DNA of 64,000 bases, taken from NCBI GenBank assembly GCA_032173965.1, contig CM063292.1, positions 8,280,001 to 8,344,000 of the forward strand. The letters run 5' to 3'. Shown one piece after another: positions 23,310 to 35,230 of this stretch. Each line of letters starts with the position of its first letter. Position 1 is the stretch's first letter. The stretch is from Sitta carolinensis (taxonomy: Eukaryota; Chordata; Aves; Passeriformes; Sittidae). The notes beneath the pieces were generated by a model. It did no database searches and was not told where the DNA came from. It worked only from the letters and a program-made list of their open reading frames with translations. Made by a program: the position numbers and the translations under genes.

Positions 23310-26300
23310 TACAACAGGCAATAGACTTAGGAAGTATCTAATGGAATTTTCATTTTAACTCCCATTTCCTGTTGCTGTTGGGTTTTTCCACATACCCTTA
23401 CGACAAGTCTGAAATGCATTATAAAAAATGTCAATAGAACAGACCATACTACAGTATCTAACCTGTTGGTATATCAGAAAACTAAGAAGAAATGGTTTTG
23501 CTACGTACAAACAAAGTTTGCTTTCTAACTGAGAAGACGGTCTAACGGTAGCTGTAAAATTGAAACACTCTAAACACATAAAGACACGTGTGTTTAAACA
23601 CATAAGTGATTTCTAACTGTTTTCAATTCTTACATCCAGTAATTCAGTCCACACCCTTAAGTACCTTTATCTGCAACGAATTCCATTGCACACGAAGTCT
23701 CCTCTGTTCTGCAAAGGGTGAAGGGGCTACTAAACAATACTCAACAAGCCACTTGGTTGCCCAGGTGAGATTATATTGCAGAGTTCTTTGGAAAAAGTGT
23801 CATGTTTCCACCAGTTCCCCAGAACAACAATTCTTCTAATGCTTCAAACTTAACTGCTATAATTCCATGGATGCTTGCAAACTGAAAATTGGAACTTCAT
23901 TAGAAACAGAAATGCAAAAAATATTGAGCTCACAAGCACTCAATCCCAACAATATATTCGTCAACACTCCTCTCCATCACCTTATCTCCATCTCCATTTC
24001 ATATTACATTTACAGGGTTTCCATTACAGTATTTCCAGCTGAAGATCTTTTATAACACATTTGTCCTGGTTTCTGAAAGCAGAACAATGAAGTCCCTGAA
24101 GGACTTGAAGGATGCAAGAGGAGAACTGCAATCAAAAGATTAAGAGACCCCAAATGACCCACCTCAGTTCAACTCTATAACAGTGAAGTTATTTTAATAC
24201 ATGAGTTGGATCACTATCTAATACACTGGGACAGTCACCTTTTATGGTTCTGAGAATGTATATCTTAGATACACATATTGGAAGAAAAATGTAATAGTGG
24301 TACAGCACTTCTGGAGATTTTCATTCCATTCTAAAGTGTGCTCTCTTTGCTGAGACACAGTGGGCAAATATGAATTCAATATTAAACCTTCACAATGGAT
24401 TATATGAGAAAAAAAAAGTCATCCAATATCATTTTAGTGCTCTATTTTTAGCGTAATAATTTTTAAGTTGTTATAATTAGCCCATCCTTGTTGGGAATTA
24501 GAGGTGGATTAAACTAAGCTACACAACAAAATATGAACACCACACAGAGGCACAGACACAGTATAATATTTTCATCCTCGTCTGCTAAATTACCCTTCAC
24601 CTTCCAAAAAAAAAGAATATGCTATTGTAGAAATACAAAACTCGATCTTTGTAAGCTCAACTTGACAAATATTTATCCACTCGATGGCAGCTTGGATCCA
24701 CTGGCTTCAAGGCAATGCCAGCTCTCAGTGTCACCTGAGGCTGTGGCACTGCCTTTGTTGGTGAAATCAGCACATCCAGCACTGGGCTTCAACGAGTGGA
24801 AGCAGAATTAGAAGGGCAATTTTTCACCATAAAGAATTTTCAAGGTTTGCACAATACTCTGTTGACCTGCACTTTCCTCCAAGATTGTATTTCTCTTCTG
24901 TCAATAAAACACATTTTTCAGGAGATACCTTACTTTAGTCTGGTAACAAAGCAGTTTTATTAAAGTTCTTATTACTTTCCATCAATACAAATGATGGTGA
25001 GCCCTTTAATTCAATCTGCTAAAAAAAACACTGCAATTTAACAATGCCCATCCGTAATTCTGCAGATAAAATGCATTTAGCCCAGTTTTCCTGTCAATAA
25101 ATAATGTACTTGTTGGAGGGAATAAAAGCCAAGAGACAGAGAATTTCATTTATTACTTCATTTGGTCGGCAAAATGTACTTTATAGGAGATTTTAGTAGA
25201 ACAGTCATGACCCCAGGTTCCATGAGCACATCCACTGCTGCACTTATAAGAGAATTTGCCATTTGCACTCTCTGGAAAAGGGTTTTAATATTACAAATTG
25301 CCAAATAAGACTTAAAAATTTTGATTTGTTTGGGGGGAAAGATTTTTTTGCTTGGTTTCCAAAATAAGTTAAGGAATTAAACAAAATTAAAAACCAAAAT
25401 TTGGATTTGGGGTTTGGTTTCCAACTTATTTCTAACAGGACAGGTATTCTGATCGTTTTACTTCTAGAAGAAGTCATAAAGGCAAGCCTAAAGCATGTAT
25501 ACTTTACCATAGGAATAAATAGCCTTCAAAAAGTAAAATTCTTAAATGACAAAATTAACATATTGGTTCCCAGCCCTTTTTAACCCTTTCCAGTCCCATA
25601 GGAATTTGGTCAGAGCTGAGCTGCCTAACCAACTGATATTTAAATAAAAAAAACCCTGTTACCCATGACCAAGACAAAATGCAAAAGAATTCATCAATAT
25701 CCAAGAGGAAATAACTGGATGTAAGAGACAATGAGAGGATGTTAAAATTCCAAGGGTTTAAAAAGTCTAGTTAGTGTTTGTATAAATTACACAAAAATAT
25801 ATTATCACTGTGAGTTGGGGGTAAAGACATGTCAAGGACAAATATTGAAGATCCTACTCTTCTCCAAAGAAATATTAATTTTCTGAAGATTTGACACCCA
25901 AACTAAAACATGCTTGAACAACGAGGCAGTTTCCACTCACTTGACAATACAAATAAAGTGCTTTGCATGATAAATTCTGCATACATGAATGTCACCTTTG
26001 TGCCATTCCACTAACCTGGCTGTTCTGATACACAGCATCAAAATTTAATAAATTCAGAATTTCGAGAAGAAAGCAGAAGCATTTTGAATACTTTACAGGC
26101 ATGCAGCTACCACACACACACACACACCCCAGATTAGGTGTATACAATATTTCTTTGCAATTAACAGCCCTTTTTCACTGAACAGTAAAACTCCCTGATC
26201 CACAGGTGTCTGAATGTTGTCCCAGTTTTCCTCCAGAGCCTGGCAAAGGAACACTGAACACTGCAGCCCGCTCTTTTCTTTTCTTTGCAGCCCACTCTTT

Positions 26301-27639
26301 TCCTCGCTTGTCCAAATGTCAGAGCTGCCAGGCTGCTGGAACACGGGCACAGACAGAAAAGCCCAATGGCTGAGCACTGCTTTGAGCTCCTGACCCAGGA
26401 CTTTGCCAACAGCAATCCAACTCCAGCACTTGCTGGCTGAACCACCATGCTGGTGCAGGCAGTACTGGTAGCTAGGAAATGCAAGTTGACAGAGTTGATT
26501 CTGGGAACTGATTAATTAAATGCCTTCCCTGGCAGATCCATTAATATCAACACAGCATGGCATCTCTATTGACACAGTGAGAGAAATTGCTCTCAACAAT
26601 AGAGCTCTGCTGACAAAATAGTGTAACATTCACACCATTAGTAAGAGTGCGTGGATCTATCTCCTCTATCAGTCATATTCCTGCTGACAGAGCCTTTTAG
26701 CAACAAGACAAAAGGGACAGGAAAAATACAAAATATACCCAGGTGAATTGCACGTGTCATGCATCATTTTGTAATAAATAATGGGAACAGAAAACAAATC
26801 ATGATGGCTGATAGCCTCTGCACAGGACAAGCTGAAGTGAGAGGTCAGGGAGGAGAAAATACCAAAGAAATCTCTGATGAAGCAGTTGAGTAAAGATAAC
26901 TCTGTTAATTAAAAAAGGAGAAAAATATGGAAATAGGTAAGGAAATTAAAATTCTTAAATCCAACCAACTCTGATGCACAAGAGAAGTTGACACCACAGT
27001 ATTTTTTTTTTTGTGCCATCAGCCATTGTGTTAGTGATTTTATTGCCCACAGCCTAGAGCAGGAGCTGAAGAATCCTCTTTAAAATATGGGTAATAAATG
27101 CACTCCCTTTCAACCACACAGGTATAACCCCATAACGCCCTGTCACAAATACCCTCATTTTCACTGGGCACAGCTCTCCTGATTTAGATTATTTGTATGC
27201 CTGACTCCTTCCTACCACTCAACGAGTGAAACACCTATCCTTGAAAACTCCTGGAGATAATGAGACCCAAGTAGGTCAGCAGAAATAAGGGTCAAATACA
27301 GGACCTCTGCACTGAAAGGCAGAAAGTATCAATCAATCCTGAGGGAAAGCTGGTGAAAATATCTTTTCATCAATCTCTTATTAGGCTCAGAAACACCCAG
27401 GCAGTCCAGTCACATCTAGAAGTGAATGAACCACAGATTATATCGAACATTTATTCAGAAGGATGATCACACTGAAAACTTAAATCTTGCTTTACAGTAT
27501 AACCTGTGTCCTGAAGTTCTGCCTGTCCCACCTTCATTATTTAAGGGGAAAATATAGAGAGAGGAAAAACACGCAGACAAAACTTCATCGGCAGCCTTAG
27601 CAGTGATATTGAACAGCAGATCTCAGAGGGTCTGCTTGG
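23310..27639. other. AT-rich non-coding DNA
   Basis: No gene or transposable element recognised. It contains a CA microsatellite (26110-26127). Frames at 26093-26377 and 26161-26484 (-) overlap in a GC-richer patch and show no homology that I recognise. Confidence 0.55.
26110..26127 (+). repeat. (CA)n microsatellite
   Basis: About nine CA dinucleotides in a row. Confidence 0.9.
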
Positions 27640-28886
27640 AGACCACTCACTAGTGCTGTCCCCAATAATGGTCCCAGCACTGTTTGACTTATTCCTCAAT
27701 GAAGGGATAAGGGGCCTGGCATCCCCTTGGCAATTTCACTGGTGACACAAAACTGGGAGGAGTGGCCGATCCCCAAGGACTGTGCAGCCCTTTGGAGACC
27801 TCGACACCTTGGGGAGATGGGCAGGGAAAAAACATGTGAAAATCAGCCAAGGCAAAAGCAGGTCCTGCTCCTGGGCAGGAACAAAGCCAGCCCAGCACAG
27901 GCTGGGGGGGACCTGGAGCAGCTCAGAGGGGAAGGACCTGGGGGGGTGGGACACACGGAGCTGTGCTGGGCACAGGAGCTGTCCTGGGAAACATGGAGCT
28001 GTGCTGGGAAACACGGAGCTGTCCTGGGCACACAGAGCTGTCCTGGGCACAGGGAGCTGGCACATGGAGCTCTCCCAGGCACACGGAGCTGTCCCTGGAA
28101 CACAGAGCTGTCACACGGAGCTGTCCCTGGGCACACGGAGCTGTCCAACAGTGCTGTCCCTGGGCACACGGAGCTGTCACACGGAGCTGTCCGGGGAACA
28201 CGGAGCTGTCCCTGGCACACGGAGCTGTCCGGGAAATCACGGAGCTGTCCGGGCACACGGAGCTGTCCCTGGGCACACGGAGCTGTCCCTGGAGCTGTCC
28301 TGGCCCGGGCTACACGGAGCTGTCACACGGAGCTGTCCTGGGGCACACGGAGCTGTCCCTGGCAACGGACGTAGAGCTGTCCCTGGGCACACGGAGCTGT
28401 CACACGGAGCTCTGTCACACGGAGCTGTCCGGGCACACGGAGCTGTCACACGGAGCTGTCCCTGGGCACACGGAGCTGTCACACGGAGCTGTCACACGGA
28501 GCTGTCCTGGGCACACGGAGCTGTCACACGGAGCTGTCCCTGGGCACACGGAGCTGTCACACGGAGCTGTCCTGGGCACACGGAGCTGTCCTGGGCACAC
28601 GGAGCTGTCACACGGAGCTGTCCTGGGACGGATTACACGGAGCTGTCCCTGGGCACACGGAGCTGTCCGGAGCTGCACACGGAGCTGTCTCACACGGAGC
28701 TGTCCTGGGCACACGGAGCTGTCCCTGGGCCACGGAGCTGTCTGGCCCGGGGCCCAAAGAAGTGTCCCCAGGGGGTGCTCTGGGCCGTGGGGAAGAGCCT
28801 TGGCAGGGCTCCGGAGGGATCCTGCCCCTGTGCCCAGCCCTGGGGACACCTCTGGGTGCTCTGTGCAGCTCTGGATGCTCAGCACA
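27640..28886 (+). mobile_element. CR1 LINE fragment with a large internal array (copy i)
   Basis: Sense orientation. CACTAGTGCTGTCCCC near 27647 and ACACAAAACTGGGAGGAGTGG near 27745 are typical of the 3' half of CR1 ORF2. The sequence 27751-27947 matches the complement of 17069-17275 almost exactly, and 28760-28885 matches the complement of 16810-16945. Between them lies a ~46-unit minisatellite. The copy stops abruptly at about 28886 without a CR1 3' UTR. That is odd, because CR1 copies normally lose their 5' end; a later deletion is likely. The 392-codon frame at 27782-28960 is mostly repeat translation. Confidence 0.83.
27950..28742 (+). repeat. CR1-internal minisatellite, about 46 units
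   Basis: I count about 46 copies of GGAGCTGT-centred units, mainly CACACGGAGCTGTC with or without a CCTGGG linker, so units are 13 or 20 bp. The first dozen vary most. The 28380-28620 part is the most regular, as expected if recent expansion happened there. The related CR1 at 16065-17275 has only six. Confidence 0.95.
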
Positions 28887-29706
28887 GGAGAAATTCACGT
28901 CAAGATTCTTTAAGCACAAAAAGCCATCTTCCACAATGTCAATATTTTAGTGAGATATAAAAATAAAATATACACTAATGCATTTTATAAAAATATATAT
29001 ATTTCAAAATATATATGTTAGAAAATGTTCAGACAGCATGTCAGCTGCATTTCCTGGGTTTATAGCGGCACACAAAGAAAACCAAGACATTGGCTCAAGT
29101 CCCCATCAGTGTAATTGAGATATTTACAGAACCTTAATCCCAATTTTCAACTGAGAATATTTCTTACCAAATTTTAAGTATATTCAATACATTTGATTTG
29201 TCAGTTTAATTTTATTTATTTTAAAACACAAAAGATGATTGAACTACTGTCTGACCCCACTTGTATTTCCACTTACATGTGCTACTCTTCAGTAGGATAA
29301 ATAAATAATAGCCTTTTCCATTTTCCAGAGTCCATCTTTACATAAGCCATATGAATAATTCAAGGGTATGGCTGCTTAGCTGCTCTCTGACATTCTACCA
29401 AGCTTTTTCTTTCTACTTCTAATTTTCTTTATGCTGTGGACTTCTTAGTGGCAATTATTTACTGGAATCCATGCACTAAATGAGAGAAATTTTGTTCTGC
29501 CCTACTATAAACTGACTTGAACAAATATGCATCACATGGGTTGGACAAGCATTTACCTATTGCTATTCCTCTTGTATTTTGCAATGGAAGCCAGTTGGGT
29601 TTCCTACAAGAATGATGGTGTGTTGACAGAGAAATTAAAATCAGTGTGAGAAAGAATTATTGAACTGATTCCTGAGGAGCTGCATTACTGAAAACTCCAC
29701 CTGAGG
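28887..29706. other. AT-rich non-coding DNA
   Basis: Nothing recognised. AT dinucleotide runs occur near 28990-29020. Confidence 0.55.
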
Positions 29707-29711
29707 GACGG

Positions 29712-31050
29712 TGTCGTGGCTTCAATTTGAAACCGGGCAGAAACACCAATTTCTGTTCTGGTCTCATTTTTTGCCAATTTCAAAGTTTTCAATCAAGAGC
29801 AAAGCAGGCTGGAGCGTAAAAGTAATAAGACTTTATTAACTAATAATAGAAGAAGAAAAATGACAAGAATGAGGATGGAACTTACAAAACACTCTTCCTC
29901 CCTCCCCACCCTTTCTTTTCTCCCAGCCGACAACGTAAAGAAAACAACACTCAGAAATCTCAGTCAGTTTTTCACCTCTAAAACAGTCTTTTTCAGTTCA
30001 TTTAGGGAGGGAAGCACCTCTCGTTCGCTATGGTAAATCTCTCTACAAGAAAACAGTTCTCTTGTAAATCCATTTTTCATGAACAGCAACCGCCCGGATC
30101 TTTTGTGTTCATGGAATTCCTCCCATGTTCACAATTGTGTCTCTGGGCCACATCGATGTATAGGGTCTAGTTTAAAGATAATTGTTCAAAACAAAGGTTC
30201 TCTTTGTCTTTGGGACCACCTTCACCTCCAAGGAACAGAGATTCACTTCTTTTTCGAGGGCAAAGAGTCTTTATCACTTCATCACTCCGTTCAACTTCTC
30301 ATGAAATCAACAGTCCCTTCAACATTTCACTCCTTTGCTCAGGTCTACAACTTGAACTCTTTTATCTCCCCCATACTTCTTTATGGTTTAAAGGAAGCAT
30401 TTCAATATGTTATAACCAACCACCATAGCTTACGAGAGTTTTTTTAAGCTCCAAAGCAACTTCCCACACTCCTTCCACCTGAACCTCCACTCCTTCTTCA
30501 CTGACTTTGATACTTCATGTGGTCTTTACACATCTACATTCTAATTTCACTGGAGAGAGGATGGAGGCTTCTTAAGTTCCATCTGCACACTGATGGAGTT
30601 AACAAGAAGCAGCATCTGGCCATGGCAGTCCATGGTGTCATGTTTCAAAGCCGTGCTGGGGGATCTCAGAGGGTTCAGGCCCAGAAGGCAGCCACGGGAA
30701 AGTTGGAGATTTCTGAAATTCTCCTCCACCCCTTGGTCTCATCAGGTGCTCCAGCCTCATCGTGCCTCCCCTTCCTTCCCCTCTCTCACCAGACACAGCA
30801 AAGGTGAAGTTCAGCTCAGGCCAGAAGTAAAGCAGATTCCCTGCTGGCAGATGTTCCCAAATCAGCTTTCCAAATCCACTGGCCCAGGGCCGAGAGGGCA
30901 GAGGTGTGTGCTCTGACAGCCAGCAGGAGAGAGCCCTGCCCGGGCTGCTTTCAAAGGGAATAAGAGCTGGAAAATGCTTCCCATTGGTCCAATAAAATGC
31001 CAATCTCAAACCCAGCCAGCTCACTTCCCTGGGCTGGTCAAACCAGGACA
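29712..31050 (-). mobile_element. 1.3-kb antisense solo LTR (family D)
   Basis: On the plus strand it starts TGTCGTGG and ends CCAGGACA, the inverted termini of an LTR. The antisense poly(A) signal TTTATT lies at 29832-29837, so R-U5 is at the left and U3 at the right. Flanks GACGG (29707-29711) and GATGG (31051-31055) fit a 5-bp target duplication with one change. The sense start, TGTCCTGGTTTGACC, is one I recall from songbird ERVL-type LTRs. No gag, pol or env adjoins it. Small open frames (30079-30447 +, 30638-31180 -) are not genes. Confidence 0.75.
29832..29837 (-). promoter_or_regulatory. Poly(A) signal of LTR D (minus strand)
   Basis: TTTATT on the plus strand reads AATAAA on the LTR sense strand, about 120 bases before the LTR 3' end. 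Confidence 0.55.
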
Positions 31051-31055
31051 GATGG

Positions 31056-34000
31056 AGCCGAAGGAGATTCCTGCACAATCCTCTGGTGGTTTTGATGAGT
31101 GACACAAATGAATGGAGACTGTGGATCATGTCCCTGCACTTTTTAGTACTCCTGCAATGATTTCCCTGCATCCTCAGCACAGATCAATGGATCTGAGCAC
31201 ATCTACTGCCTAAATTAAGACTTTCGGAACACTTCAAAATCCTCAGAAGCATAGTGACAGAATGCTAAAAAGGTGTGACTGATTAAACATTGTCAGAATA
31301 AGGCTTTTAATCAAGAAAGAAATGTAGAAAAATTACAAATGCAGTAAAAGCAAAACTCTTCCCTCACTTTGCACATCAGCTTGAAGGCAGGGCTTTGCAA
31401 ACTGTGATTGGCATCAGTTCTTCCCTCAGCCCAGTCTTGCTGCCTGTGTCAATCCACACTAGAAACGTAGACTCTGGCTCTCAACGTGCTGCTGTTTGGG
31501 GGATGTCCAGCTCCAGATTATTCCTCAGGACTCAGCCTCCGTGGCCAAGTGAGGCGAGAAATGCTGAGAGCCCAGAGTGTCACTGGTCAGTGTGCTGTGC
31601 ACAGCTCTTCATAGGATTTGGGCACTGCCCCACCACTGACAAAACCACTTTGGCGACTTCTACATCCAATTTCCCCATGGACTCATGACACTGTGAGAAG
31701 TGATTAAGCATTTGCATAATAGCAGCAATTTCTATGTATTTCTCCACAATTTCACACTTTTATTAGAATTCCATTCTCATGCTCGTGACAAAAGCTGTTG
31801 AAATTTCCTGACAACAACCCTTCTGTTTTTCAGCATGGGGGAAGCCTCATCAAGGAGGTATTGAGAGCTTCCCTGGATAACTTGGATGCTCAAAGCAATC
31901 AGCAACAAAGCTCAGCTCCTGGAGAACCAGACTGTGCAGATAAATGTGCCTTCTGATGTTTGAACAGATTCCTGGATTAAGATTTTTCATCTCTAGAAGG
32001 GGGAATGATAATCAACTTCTGTTCAGTGTGTACTGGGAGCCACTGAAATATCTCCTGTATAAGAGACAGGCATTAGTTATTTATTTTTAGTTTAGATAAA
32101 AGAAAAAAATACTTCTCAAATCACCACAAGTGCCAGATTTGAGATAGAGATTTTACTTTTTCTAATGCTTTGAACTGAATAAAGATAGAATAGACTATGC
32201 TAATAATGAAATTTTTAAAAAGAATTTAATAAAAACCTTTCATGTATCTTTTGTGTTTCCTTTATGTGACTTGAAATGAAATTTTTTGCTGCTATAACAT
32301 AGATCAAACATCTTGATCCTGAACTATTTCAGAGCAGAAGTCGAATTCAATTTTGAACACCCACAGGCATTAATAAGTGATGCTGTTGTATGTTATGTGC
32401 TATATGTGAACACTCTCCCAGTCCTGTAATGTGAAATTACTCTGGTTATCCCTTTAGCCCATGATAGACTGAATCTGTAAGAGGAGAGCTTCTATTGCAT
32501 GGATAACAAATAACGTGAAGAGCTTTAAATGACACAGTAATTTAGGAAAATAGATGTAAATTGCTGAAGTTTGTCATACTTCTGAAGGAATTCAGTGATC
32601 ATTTAAATAACCAGCTTCAGATTTTTCAAAACAAAAGGAACAGGAAATCCTTTCTCTCATTCCTTTCACATAATGTTCATACTTCCATACCTAAAGCTTC
32701 TCCTGTAATAAAATCAAGCCTGAAAAAGATATGCAGGAACAAGAAGAGCAAATATTTTTGTCAGGAGCATTATGGTGCTGTCCTTTAATGCTGTCAAATG
32801 TGGAATTCAGACTCTGCTTATTCCAATCACCTTAACTCCTCACTCTTTACACTGACCCATTAATATTTCCCTAATTTTTAGAGATGTGGGGTCATTTCTT
32901 TCTTTGGCTTCTTACAGAAATGTGTCACCTTGCATGGAATCACTAGCAAGAGAATTAGAGGGAGCAAAAACAACCGAGCACCCACAGAGTTCCTTCTGCA
33001 ATTCCCCCCTAGGGCCTTTATTGCAGGAAAATTCCCTTGGCCAGAGAGCAAGGTTTGTGGAAGGGCACACACAAACACCTGACTGCCTTTTCTTACAGCA
33101 ATGTTATTCTAAATCGTTCTTTGAAGATGAAGATTTAAAGTCTAAGTCAAAAATTACAGCCTTGTAGACTTTCAGGGGAAAAAAAAAAAAAAAAAAAAAA
33201 AGGAAAAATAAAACCTCCCACTTATCCAGCAGACAGTTCTGACTAAAGAGCTTCTCAGAATACCAGGAGTATTTATTTTTGCTCTTTCCTAATAGAAGTG
33301 GTTCAACTATAAAATATTGGTAAACAAGTTGCTGTTTGTACAGTAAACATTTCCCTCACGAGTGCCATCTGACAATATGAAGAAGGAACAGCAAATTTTT
33401 ATTATGTATGAGTATCACTTCCATCTATACCAATTTCAGTAGCACCTTCCCAGGATGGATTGTTCACTTCAACTGCAATTCCTTGCCTGAAGTTCAACGG
33501 AAGGACAAACCAGGATCACCAGGATCCTGATCAGGATCAACAACACACAATCAATGAGCTGATTCTTATATTCCTGGGATTAACTGGCAAGATTAATTCG
33601 GGATTTGATATTATCTTTTCTATAATTATATTCTTTTCCTGCAGTTGTAGATAGCTAAGGCCATATCCTTCCATGGATAACTTGCAAAAGGCTGCTTAAC
33701 TCTTAATTTTAGAAGTTCAGCTGTTTTTTCCTCTGAACCATTTGCAAACCATTTACAAATTCCTGCAAGGTTGGGTTTCTTGGTTTGTTTGGTTTATTGT
33801 TGTTGCTGTTGTTTTGATTTATTTTCTTGTCCTTTATTCTTTGGAATAAATGGAGGCATTAATTGTCTATCTGCAGCAGCTTCGAAGGCTCAGAAGAAAT
33901 ACTGATTTTGGGGCTTTAGTGCCTGGTACTCTCTATTCTAATCCAAAAGTGATAATTCTGGAGATAAAAAGAACTATTTAGAAGCACCTACTGCTTATTT

Positions 34001-35230
34001 AGATTTTTAATTCCAGTCCTAGCTAGGATAATGTATTTCAGGAGTCTCCTCTGTTTTCACAGAGTGGAGAGGCATACTGTATATTACATCACATAGCCTC
34101 ATAGGTTTCATGTTTATCTTTCTTTTTTCTCCCAATGTATAAAGGTTTTTACATTTGGCCATGTTGGATGAATTACAACTATATTAAGAACAATTAAGTG
34201 CTTTCCAGTGCATCAGGATGTATATTGCTGCCTAAAAGTAAACCAAACTAATTGCCTGCCTTTGATTGACTGTGTTGCTGTATTTGCTCAGAAAAGCAAT
34301 GCTCAGTGCCTGCAATATTGTCACTTTAAACCAGACCCAGGGTAATATGTGTTTTTGTATGAGAATAATACATTAAATTAATAACCACATTACAATCACA
34401 CAGATTTAAAATATTGCTTACCCATGGCACTAAGAGGATTCCTTTCATCTTGAAAGAATATTTAAAAATTAAAATATGATTTCACCAGCATTAATCTGTT
34501 TCTTGTGCAGGCCCATAAGGCACATTCTAAGTGCTTTAATGCATCCCTGAGCTGGTGGTTTATATGATAAGATGAGGTTATAATGAGCCACTTCCTAACG
34601 ATACAATGTACTTGTGTGTTATTGCAATGTATCTTTGCTTGGGAGCAATCTGGAACTCTCATAAAAAAAACAAACTATCGGCAACATAAAATAAAACAAA
34701 ATACAAATTTCATACTGTTAGCCTTTGCAGGTTAGCATTTGTATTGCACTTGTGTTGCATCTGTATCCTCTGTTTCCTTAGAAAAAATTAGTGTAAGTCA
34801 CATGTTCCGTCCAGGATCCTCCCACAAGTGAAGATCTTGATATAAAAAAAATTTGTAGTTTATCCTGTGTGCTGGCCTGGGGCATCCCAAGGCTTTGCAG
34901 CATTCAGGGTGCAGCTGGGACTCCACATGCCCTGGAGAAGATTTCAGTGCCCATTGAGGAGTCCTACTAAGGCTGCCCCACAGTTAAAATGGTTCTGCAT
35001 TCACAGCTCTTCACATCTCAGCACAAAAATGCCAATGTTTCAATAATCAAACATCCGAGGAACTGTTCGGTGTCCCTGCAGCTGCTGTCACAGGCAGTGC
35101 TGGCACAAATGAAGGTCTCTGAAGTGCCTGTCCCAGCACAGAGCGCTGTGCTGAGGGGCACCCTGAGCCTTGCCCCTGCACTGCTCAAACTCCTGCACGT
35201 TCTGCACTGAGAAGTGAAAAGAGTTTGGAC
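31056..35230. other. Non-coding DNA
   Basis: Mostly AT-rich unique sequence. It holds a poly(A) run at 33179-33201. Moderately GC-richer patches near 31390-31690 and 34870-35200 give short frames without recognisable homology. Confidence 0.55.
33179..33201 (+). repeat. Poly(A) run of 23 bases
   Basis: Uninterrupted A run after TTTCAGGGG. No retrocopy body identified. Confidence 0.9.

Noticed and set aside
21634..23341. Long frames of 233-274 codons, rich in PG, GAGQ or CSIP repeats
   Set aside because: These are direct translations of the 20-bp and 33/41-bp arrays inside CR1 and LTR sequence.
24061..24180. TGTCCTGGTTT start resembling the LTR D sense terminus
   Set aside because: The sequence that follows does not match LTR D, and no LTR end, poly(A) signal or duplication was found.
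27950..28742. CRISPR-like array of regularly spaced repeats
   Set aside because: Units are contiguous, with 13- or 20-bp periods and no unique spacers, and the array sits inside a CR1 in a eukaryotic genome.
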